A DNA stretch of 5,127 nucleotides from Spirochaetaceae bacterium. Its GTDB lineage: Bacteria > Spirochaetota > Spirochaetia > SZUA-6 > Fen-1364. Shown piece by piece: positions 1-5,127 of this stretch. The number at the start of each line of letters is the position of its first letter. The stretch's first letter is position 1. The stretch is from contig PLNO01000023.1 of the NCBI GenBank assembly GCA_003141795.1, forward strand, positions 1,497 through 6,623, given 5' to 3'. A program made the translations under genes and the position numbers. Below the pieces are notes generated by a model. That model was not told the DNA's origin. It saw only the letters and a list, made by a program, of their open reading frames with translations, and searched no databases.

Positions 1-854
1 CGCCGGTGCGCCGTCACGTCGTGTCCCATGCCCATGATGCCGACGACCGAGCCTTCGGCTGAGCGAACGGGCATGAGCACTGTTTCGACGAAGCGAGCTT
101 CATCTCCGAGCTGCAGGGGAATGTCGGCGAGGCTGACGGTCTTTCCCGAGAGGACCGCGCGGTCATGGCCCTCCCACACGCTGACGAGCTCGGCGCTCCA
201 GCCGTTCTCACTGTCGGTCTTGCCCAGCAGCTCCGCGGGCTTTTTCCCGAGGCTCGACGCGTAGATGGCGTTGCACAGCACGATCCGCCGGGCCGTGTCC
301 TTGACCAGGACACCCGACGGAAAGGAATCGATGATGCTCTGCACGATGTCGGCGCTCAGGATCTCCCCCGACCCCGAAGCCGCGCGCGCGGTCGTATCGA
401 TGAGGCTCAGGATCATGCAGGAGGATCCGTCGTCCCCGGCCGGGATCCGCGCCAGCGCCGTCAGCTTTCTTCCCTTCAACGTTGTCGCGGTCCACGCGAG
501 CTCGATCCCTGTCGTGCCGTCCTCGATCGTTCTGACGAGCGTTTCCAGCGCAGCCGGGGGCAGTACTTCTCCCATGCGGCTCTTCGGGCCGAGAAGCTCC
601 GCCGGGGCGTCAGCTTCGAGAAGCCGGAGGGCCGCGGGGTTCGCCGCCGTCACCTCGATGAGGGAAAGTACCTCTCCTGGGGGGATCCGGTCATCTGCCG
701 CCTCTTGTCTTCCGTGGATCCTGCTGCGGAGCGAAGCGATATCGAGCTCCAAAAGGGCGGACGGTGCATTCTCGAAGACGGCCCGGAAATCCGTATTTTG
801 CTGAGGAGGCGTATGTGCGCGATCTGGCCTTCGGCGTACAGACACGATTTTCAT
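1..854 (-). CDS. Tandem-PAS signalling protein, N-terminal 284 residues (partial; C-terminus beyond the left edge)
   Basis: The reading frame is open from ATG at 854-852 down to the left edge with no stop, so only the sensory part is visible. There is no signal peptide or membrane segment, so a cytoplasmic location is expected. PAS 1 spans about residues 20-157. It opens with FRAVFENAPSALLELD (23-38), continues through VTAANPAALRLLEADAPAELLG, and ends with a PAC-like strand closing on LIDTTAR. PAS 2 spans about 168-284 and is PAS_4-like: IVQSIIDSFPSGVLVKD, then LCNAIYASSLGKKPAELLGK, then the typical PAC ending GHDVTAHR (277-284). The output domain is missing; a histidine kinase or a diguanylate cyclase would both fit such an N-terminus. 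ATG 854 is the only start codon in this frame within the intergenic region, but no clear Shine-Dalgarno sequence precedes it, so the exact start is moderately certain. The gene is divergent from the binding-protein/kinase pair. The PAS calls rest on sequence pattern; the ligands are unknown. Confidence 0.85.
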   Translation of the reverse strand, partial: MKIVSVRRRPDRAHTPPQQNTDFRAVFENAPSALLELDIASLRSRIHGRQEAADDRIPPGEVLSLIEVTAANPAALRLLEADAPAELLGPKSRMGEVLPPAALETLVRTIEDGTTGIELAWTATTLKGRKLTALARIPAGDDGSSCMILSLIDTTARAASGSGEILSADIVQSIIDSFPSGVLVKDTARRIVLCNAIYASSLGKKPAELLGKTDSENGWSAELVSVWEGHDRAVLSGKTVSLADIPLQLGDEARFVETVLMPVRSAEGSVVGIMGMGHDVTAHR

Positions 855-882
855 GGCAGTGTAACACGGGTTCAGATATAAT
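854..882 (+). promoter_or_regulatory. Candidate promoter for the binding-protein/kinase operon
   Basis: A perfect TATAAT lies at 877-882 inside the only clearly AT-rich patch of the intergenic region. With 17-bp spacing the -35 position falls on TGGCAG (854-859), a poor match to TTGACA, so an activator or another sigma factor may be needed. Transcription would start near 889 and leave a leader of about 60 bases before ATG 951. The -35 position touches the start codon of the divergent gene, so the two transcription units would compete for or share control here. Confidence 0.38.
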
Positions 883-883
883 A
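878..883 (-). promoter_or_regulatory. Possible -10 box for the tandem-PAS gene
   Basis: Read on the minus strand this is TATTAT, five of six matches to TATAAT, placed about 24 bases before ATG 854. That would give a leader of under 20 bases, consistent with the missing Shine-Dalgarno sequence. The segment 17 bp further upstream (GAAATG on the minus strand) is a poor -35 match. The box overlaps the plus-strand -10 candidate. This is pattern-based only and weak. Confidence 0.22.
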
Positions 884-915
884 GTAGAAGACTCCAAAAG
901 CATTTCTCTTTCGAG

Positions 916-931
916 CCGATATCTCCCGATA
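916..931. repeat. CCGATA direct repeat with 10-bp period (possible operator half-sites)
   Basis: CCGATA occurs at 916-921 and again at 926-931, one helical turn apart. It lies between the candidate -10 box and the start codon of the binding protein. Direct repeats with 10-11 bp spacing are a common layout for OmpR-type response-regulator half-sites. The repeat is short and could arise by chance. Confidence 0.25.
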
Positions 932-950
932 GAAAGTGACCAGACCCGAC

Positions 951-2225
951 ATGAGGTGTGATCGGCGGTTCAAAAGGCTCTATGCACCCATGCTCGTTCC
1001 CGCGTTCGCGCTGTTCATCCTCCCGGCGCGCGTATCGGCCTCGCCGTCGATCCTGTTCCTGTCGACGCAGCTCACGCCTCCCCCTGAAGCGACAATGATG
1101 AGGCAGACCATCCTCGGGGATTTCACTCCGGTCGTCGACTTCCAGCCCTTCGATCGGGCTGTCTACACCAGAAAGGTGCTGGAGCTCGCGGCGCATCCAG
1201 GCGTTGAGGCCGTCATCGGCGGAGTGCAGGAGGATTTTCTCACCCTCTACAGGGCCGGTGCCCTGGCGAATGTTGAGGACATAGGGGGGGAGTTGTCGGA
1301 CCGCGCGTTTCTCCCGCGGTTTGCCGGGCGGGGCGTCTTCGGTGATGACGGCGCATTCTTCGTGCCCTGGATGCAGGCGACCTACCTCATGGCGGCGAAC
1401 AAGCGCGCCCTGAAATACCTGCCCACGGGCGCCGATCTGCGGCGACTGACGTACGATGAGCTCCTCCAATGGGCCGCGGCGATACATCAGGCGACGGGCA
1501 AGGGAAAGCTCGGCTTCCCCACGGGGCCGAAGGGGCTGATGCCCCGATTCCTCCAGGGATACCTGTACCCGTCGTTTACGGGGAGCATGACGCGGGACTT
1601 CAGGAGCCCGGCGGCGACGGATATGTGGATGTATTTCCGCGATCTGTGGCAGCACGTCGCACCTTCCTCCCTGATCATCAACCGGATGGATGAAGCGCTG
1701 CTCAACGGGGAAGTGAGGGTGGCGTGGGATCATTCTGCGCGGCTTCTCCAGGCCTTCAAGGAACGCCCCGACGAGTTCGTCGCCTTTCCCGCGCCGATAG
1801 GACCGAAAGGCCGCGGGATCATTTCCGTATTGACCGGGCTCGGGCTTCCGAAAGGCTCGCCCCGGGCTCCTGCTCTGCAGCTCATCGAATACCTGACACG
1901 ACCGCGGGTCCAGGCCCGGACCATGGAGAGCGTCGGTTTCCTGCCCGTCGTCCGCATCACCGATGAGGAGAAACTTCCGAAAGGGCTTAAAGCATTGCTG
2001 CAGGCAGCGGTCGATCAGCTCGACGCTCCTGAAGCGATTCTCAGCTCGGTGCCGCCGCTGGGAGGTGATGCCGGACGGAGCTTCGACCTCGTGTACGCCG
2101 TCGCGTTCTCACGCATCGTGCTCCGAGGGCGCGATATCGCGAGCGTGCTGGCACGACAGGAAGAAAAACTCCTGCAGCTGAACGCGCCCGACAGCATGTC
2201 TCCGTCGGAGCTGAGGGGGCACTGA
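951..2225 (+). CDS. Family 1 extracellular (periplasmic) solute-binding protein, probable receptor partner of the adjacent kinase
   Basis: This 424-residue protein is normal in length for family 1 (MalE-like) binding proteins. Its signal peptide has an arginine/lysine-rich n-region (residues 2-9), a hydrophobic core [12 protein letters not shown] (15-26) and a likely SPase I cut after VSA (28-30). There is no lipobox cysteine, so it should be a soluble periplasmic protein. The mature start [15 protein letters not shown] resembles the first beta strand of this fold. Other family-typical segments are [17 protein letters not shown] (from 138), the lobe-crossing VAWDHS (257-262), the FPAPIGPKG loop, [11 protein letters not shown] and GFLPVV (329-334). 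Family members bind sugars, oligosaccharides or related solutes for ABC importers; the ligand here cannot be read. ATG 951 was chosen because it gives a standard signal peptide. GTG 936 in the same frame would add five residues; neither has a strong Shine-Dalgarno sequence. The stop overlaps the kinase start, and no permease or ATPase gene is visible. Confidence 0.88.
   Translation: MRCDRRFKRLYAPMLVPAFALFILPARVSASPSILFLSTQLTPPPEATMMRQTILGDFTPVVDFQPFDRAVYTRKVLELAAHPGVEAVIGGVQEDFLTLYRAGALANVEDIGGELSDRAFLPRFAGRGVFGDDGAFFVPWMQATYLMAANKRALKYLPTGADLRRLTYDELLQWAAAIHQATGKGKLGFPTGPKGLMPRFLQGYLYPSFTGSMTRDFRSPAATDMWMYFRDLWQHVAPSSLIINRMDEALLNGEVRVAWDHSARLLQAFKERPDEFVAFPAPIGPKGRGIISVLTGLGLPKGSPRAPALQLIEYLTRPRVQARTMESVGFLPVVRITDEEKLPKGLKALLQAAVDQLDAPEAILSSVPPLGGDAGRSFDLVYAVAFSRIVLRGRDIASVLARQEEKLLQLNAPDSMSPSELRGH
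2213..2219 (+). promoter_or_regulatory. Strong ribosome-binding site for the hybrid kinase, inside the binding-protein gene
   Basis: GAGGGGG lies 5 bases before ATG 2225, within the last codons of the binding protein. The stop TGA (2223-2225) and the start ATG (2225-2227) share one base. This fixes the kinase start and predicts coupled translation, with terminating ribosomes restarting on the kinase. It is the clearest Shine-Dalgarno sequence of the three genes. Confidence 0.8.
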
Positions 2226-5127
2226 TGCACAGCTCCTCGTTGCGGGTCGTCATCGCTCTTTTCGTCTCCTTTGCGCTCCTCATCATCGGGGGCGGCTGGT
2301 ACGTCGGATCCAATCTCAGCCACATCGAAACGGGCTTGAAGGAATCCAAGTTCTCTGCCGAAATGAACCTCTATCCCCTCATCGAAGAGGTGTCCAATCT
2401 CGACGCGTCGCTCCAGGCCTTCATCACGGATCCTTCATCGGCGAACAGGGAGCAGCTCGGCTACAGCGCGGACACGCTCTCCTTCCAGGTCAGCCGCTAT
2501 ACCGCGCTCACCCCGATGCAGAACGCGACGGGAAGCTCTGTGCCGCTCAGGGACATCGAGATCGCACGCGACACGCTGAACATGCTCCTGGCTGCCCCCG
2601 TTCTGGACAGGGAGGGCGTCGTTGCCCTCCATAGCCGGCTGACCGACCTGCTTGCTGCGCTGCAGGATGTGTATCTGGCGACCAGCTATGCGGCCATGAG
2701 CCACTATGAGGACAACATCACCCAGATCGGCACGCTGAGGCTGACGACCATGGCGGTGATCGGGCTGATCGGGCTTTCCCTGGTCTTCGCGGGGCTGCTC
2801 GTGTTCACCCAGCGACGCGCGCTCATCCAGGTTTCAGCGGCGCGGCTCTCCGAAAGCAAGGAACGCGAAAGGGTGAACCTCGCGTTGCACGGGGGAGGGC
2901 TCGGGTTCTGGGAATGCGATGTCGCCACGACGATGATGACGGTGAACCGTCGCTGGTCGCAGATGTTCGGGTTCCCGGAGCGCGACAGCGCGCATTCCAT
3001 GGACGAGGTCCTCCTCCGGCTCCACCCCGACGACAGGGACCGGGTGCGGGAGGCGGACGCGCGGCTCAGGGACGGGACGATCTCCGAATACGCCGTCGAA
3101 TACAGGGTGCGCAGCGGCGACACCGATTATCGATGGCTCTCAGCGAAGGGGTCCGTGATCGAAAAGGATGATGGCGGCGCGCCGAAGGTCGTCGCGGGCA
3201 CGGTAATGGACATCACCGCCCGTATGCAGGCTCAGGAAGTGCTGGCGAACGCCAAGAAGGCCGCTGAGGACGCGAACAAGGCCAAGAGCGACTTTCTGGC
3301 GAACATGAGCCACGAGATTCGCACCCCCATGAACGCGGTGATCGGGTTCACCCATCTCGCCCTGAAGACCGCGCTGACCCCGCAGCAGAAGGACTACGTC
3401 TCGAAGATCCAGAGCGCGGGCGTGTCACTCCTCGGGCTCATCAACGACATCCTCGACTTCTCGAAGATCGAGGCCGGACGGCTGGAAATGGAGCGGCTCG
3501 ACTTCTCCGTCGAGCCGGTGATGGAAACGGTGACCACGTATGCGAGCCAGAACGCGAGCGTCAAGGGCCTCGAGCTGCTCCTGAACATCGCGGATGACAT
3601 TCCGGATAACCTCGTGGGCGATCCTCACCGCCTCTCCCAGGTCCTCCTCAACCTCATCGGGAACTCCGTGAAGTTCACGGAAGCGGGGGAGGTGGAGCTG
3701 AAGGCAACGGTTTCCGAAATGACGAAGGAGCGGGTGAAGCTGCTCTTCTCCGTGCGCGACACCGGTATAGGGCTCTCCCCTGAGCAGACGGCGAAGCTCT
3801 TTCAGCCCTTCACCCAGGCCGACAGCTCCACGACGCGCCGCTACGGGGGCACGGGCCTGGGGTTGAGCATCGTGCGGCGCATCGTGGAGATGATGAGCGG
3901 ACAGATCTGGGTGGAGAGTGAGCCCGGCAGGGGAAGCACGTTCACGTTCACCGCGTGGTTCGGCCTCGGCTCCCGAGAACGACGGCGTTCGCGCGCAATG
4001 CCTTCGAAGCTGGAGGGGTTGCGCGTGCTCGTCGCCGACGACAACCCCGTGGTGCGGGAGGTGCTGTGCAATGTGCTCCAGTCCCTGCGCTTCCGCGTGC
4101 ACGCGGTGGGATGCGCCGAAGACGCCGTAGCGGCCGTCGCCGGCGCCGATGCGGGTGATCCTTTCGGCATCGTCCTGATGGACTGGAAGATGCCCGGAAT
4201 GGACAGCGGAGAAGCGACGCGGCTGATCACGGCCAGGGGACGACCGTCGCACGCGCCCGCCGTCCTCGTGCTGAGCGCGTCCGGTGGAGGCGAGGAGGAA
4301 CGCCAGGAGGCGGAGGAAGCGGGGGCCACGAGCTTCCTCGTAAAACCGGTGACACCCTCGACGCTTTTCGACGCGATCGTCCAGACCTCCTCCGCTTCCG
4401 GCGGAACGATGCGGTCCCATCACGGCGGGTCGAACGAAGGGGGGCTGGCAGGGGTGCGGGTGCTGCTGGCAGAGGACAATGCGATGAACCAGCAGATCGC
4501 GTGTGAGCTCCTGCGCGGTGCGGGCATGGAGGTGGCCGTCGCGGCGGATGGCCGTGAAACGGTGGAGCTGATGCTTCGCGAGGACGCGCGCTACGACGTC
4601 GTTCTCATGGACATCCAGATGCCGGAAATGGACGGATACGAGGCCACCCGGCGCATCCGGGCGGAGAAGCGCCATGCCGCCGTGCCCATCATCGCCATGA
4701 CCGCGCACGCTCTGGAGAACGAGCGGCAGAAGGCCATCGACGCGGGCATGAACGACCACATCACCAAGCCGATCGATCCGGATGCGATGTTCGAGACTTT
4801 GCGCCGCTACTGCCGGGGGACGACGATCGGCCCCGAGCCTGCCCCGACCAGGGAGAGCGTGCCTGTCCCCGAGATCCAGGGAATCGACGTAGAGGCGGCC
4901 CTGAAGCGCGTGGCCGGGAACACGGCGCTCTACGTCGACCTCCTGGGAAGATTCGTCGAGGGGCAGCGGAATGCCGGTCAGCGAATCGGTGATGCGCTGC
5001 GGGCGGGGGAGAGGACCCTGGCTGAGCGCACCGCGCACACGATCAAGGGAGTGGCGGGCAATATCGGTGCGTCCGAGGTCCAGGTGGCGGCCGGGGAGCT
5101 CGAGCAGTCGATCGGCAAGGAGGCGCG
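2225..5127 (+). CDS. Membrane hybrid sensor histidine kinase: TM-periplasmic helical domain-TM-PAS-HisKA-HATPase-REC-REC-HPt (partial; C-terminus beyond the right edge)
   Basis: The frame stays open for 967 codons to the window edge. TM1 is about residues 7-28. The periplasmic domain (29-172) is cysteine-free and looks mostly helical, probably a helical bundle. TM2 is about 174-196, followed by a short linker with no evident HAMP domain. The PAS_3-like domain (about 213-333) begins near [13 protein letters not shown] and ends [10 protein letters not shown] helical linker leads to the H-box SHEIRTP with phosphoacceptor His363. The ATPase domain shows the N-box [10 protein letters not shown] (476-485), DTGIGL (512-517), an F-box LFQPF (525-529) and GGTGLGL (541-547). 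REC1 has Asp605/Asp606, phosphoacceptor Asp653, Ser684 and Lys707. REC2 has Glu750/Asp751, phosphoacceptor Asp796, Thr826 and Lys848. A proline-containing linker (865-886) leads to an HPt domain with HTIKG, His938, cut at the edge. All catalytic positions look intact. It is predicted to autophosphorylate in response to a periplasmic signal and pass phosphate His-Asp-His to a separate regulator. It is coupled to the upstream binding protein, its likely sensory partner. Confidence 0.95.
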   Translation, partial: MHSSSLRVVIALFVSFALLIIGGGWYVGSNLSHIETGLKESKFSAEMNLYPLIEEVSNLDASLQAFITDPSSANREQLGYSADTLSFQVSRYTALTPMQNATGSSVPLRDIEIARDTLNMLLAAPVLDREGVVALHSRLTDLLAALQDVYLATSYAAMSHYEDNITQIGTLRLTTMAVIGLIGLSLVFAGLLVFTQRRALIQVSAARLSESKERERVNLALHGGGLGFWECDVATTMMTVNRRWSQMFGFPERDSAHSMDEVLLRLHPDDRDRVREADARLRDGTISEYAVEYRVRSGDTDYRWLSAKGSVIEKDDGGAPKVVAGTVMDITARMQAQEVLANAKKAAEDANKAKSDFLANMSHEIRTPMNAVIGFTHLALKTALTPQQKDYVSKIQSAGVSLLGLINDILDFSKIEAGRLEMERLDFSVEPVMETVTTYASQNASVKGLELLLNIADDIPDNLVGDPHRLSQVLLNLIGNSVKFTEAGEVELKATVSEMTKERVKLLFSVRDTGIGLSPEQTAKLFQPFTQADSSTTRRYGGTGLGLSIVRRIVEMMSGQIWVESEPGRGSTFTFTAWFGLGSRERRRSRAMPSKLEGLRVLVADDNPVVREVLCNVLQSLRFRVHAVGCAEDAVAAVAGADAGDPFGIVLMDWKMPGMDSGEATRLITARGRPSHAPAVLVLSASGGGEEERQEAEEAGATSFLVKPVTPSTLFDAIVQTSSASGGTMRSHHGGSNEGGLAGVRVLLAEDNAMNQQIACELLRGAGMEVAVAADGRETVELMLREDARYDVVLMDIQMPEMDGYEATRRIRAEKRHAAVPIIAMTAHALENERQKAIDAGMNDHITKPIDPDAMFETLRRYCRGTTIGPEPAPTRESVPVPEIQGIDVEAALKRVAGNTALYVDLLGRFVEGQRNAGQRIGDALRAGERTLAERTAHTIKGVAGNIGASEVQVAAGELEQSIGKEA

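Noticed and set aside
208..495. Other minus-strand frames at 14-313, 208-495 and 691-903
   Set aside because: They are out of frame with the PAS-coding frame, which covers the whole stretch without a stop. Their products look like no known protein.
854..870. A sigma-54 type -24/-12 promoter starting at TGGCAG (854)
   Set aside because: The GG at 855-856 fits a -24 element, but the -12 position reads CG instead of GC and the surrounding bases do not match.
165..881. A 238-codon plus-strand open frame (and a 179-codon one at 265-804) opposite the tandem-PAS gene
   Set aside because: The minus-strand frame encodes two recognisable PAS domains across the same bases. The plus-strand products are arginine/serine-rich with no domain, so they are shadows.
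920..931. Small inverted repeat TATC-N4-GATA as a hairpin or operator
   Set aside because: The arms are only four bases and do not extend. Part of it is a by-product of the CCGATA direct repeat.
2704..3123. A 139-codon minus-strand frame opposite the TM2/PAS part of the kinase
   Set aside because: It is serine/arginine-rich antisense sequence over a well-supported coding region, with no motif of its own.
3425..5038. A 537-codon open frame on the minus strand opposite the kinase
   Set aside because: It lies wholly antisense to HisKA, HATPase, REC and HPt coding sequence with intact motifs. Its translation is rich in Arg, His, Pro and Gly with no recognisable domain, as expected of GC-rich antisense frames.
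1..5127. CRISPR arrays, tRNA or rRNA genes, insertion sequences, attachment sites, terminators
   Set aside because: No repeat-spacer pattern, RNA-gene signature, terminal inverted repeats or transposase motifs were seen. Nearly all the sequence is accounted for by the three genes.

Overview
The window is GC-rich (about 60-65% by eye) bacterial DNA. It holds three protein-coding genes, two of them cut by the window edges, around one short divergent intergenic region. The envelope is Gram-negative in type: a Sec-exported periplasmic binding protein sits beside an inner-membrane kinase with an extracytoplasmic domain. No rRNA, tRNA or other taxonomic marker is present. The gene style, with a family 1 binding protein next to a multi-receiver hybrid kinase and PAS-rich signalling proteins, is compatible with GC-rich Spirochaetota or deltaproteobacteria-like lineages. 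That placement is a weak inference.

Layout. Positions 1-854 (minus strand) encode the first 284 residues of a soluble protein with two tandem PAS domains. Its output domain lies beyond the left edge. Positions 855-950 are the only non-coding stretch. They contain an AT-rich patch with -10-like boxes on both strands and a CCGATA direct repeat spaced by 10 bp. Positions 951-2225 (plus strand) encode a 424-residue family 1 extracellular solute-binding protein with a signal peptide and no lipobox. From 2225 to the right edge (plus strand) runs a large hybrid sensor histidine kinase: TM - helical periplasmic domain - TM - PAS - HisKA - HATPase_c - REC - REC - HPt, truncated inside the HPt domain at residue 967.

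How the genes may work together. The binding-protein stop codon and the kinase start codon share one base (TGATG), and a strong Shine-Dalgarno sequence lies inside the binding-protein gene. The two are therefore almost certainly co-transcribed and translationally coupled. No permease or ATPase gene lies between them. The simplest reading is that the binding protein is the periplasmic ligand receptor for the kinase rather than, or as well as, a transport component. This is analogous in principle to TorT/TorS, LuxP/LuxQ and ChvE/VirA. The kinase has no DNA-binding output of its own, so its signal should leave through the HPt domain to a separate response regulator, or through a receiver. The divergent PAS protein is a second signalling protein at the same locus. 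Whether it belongs to the same pathway cannot be told from this window.
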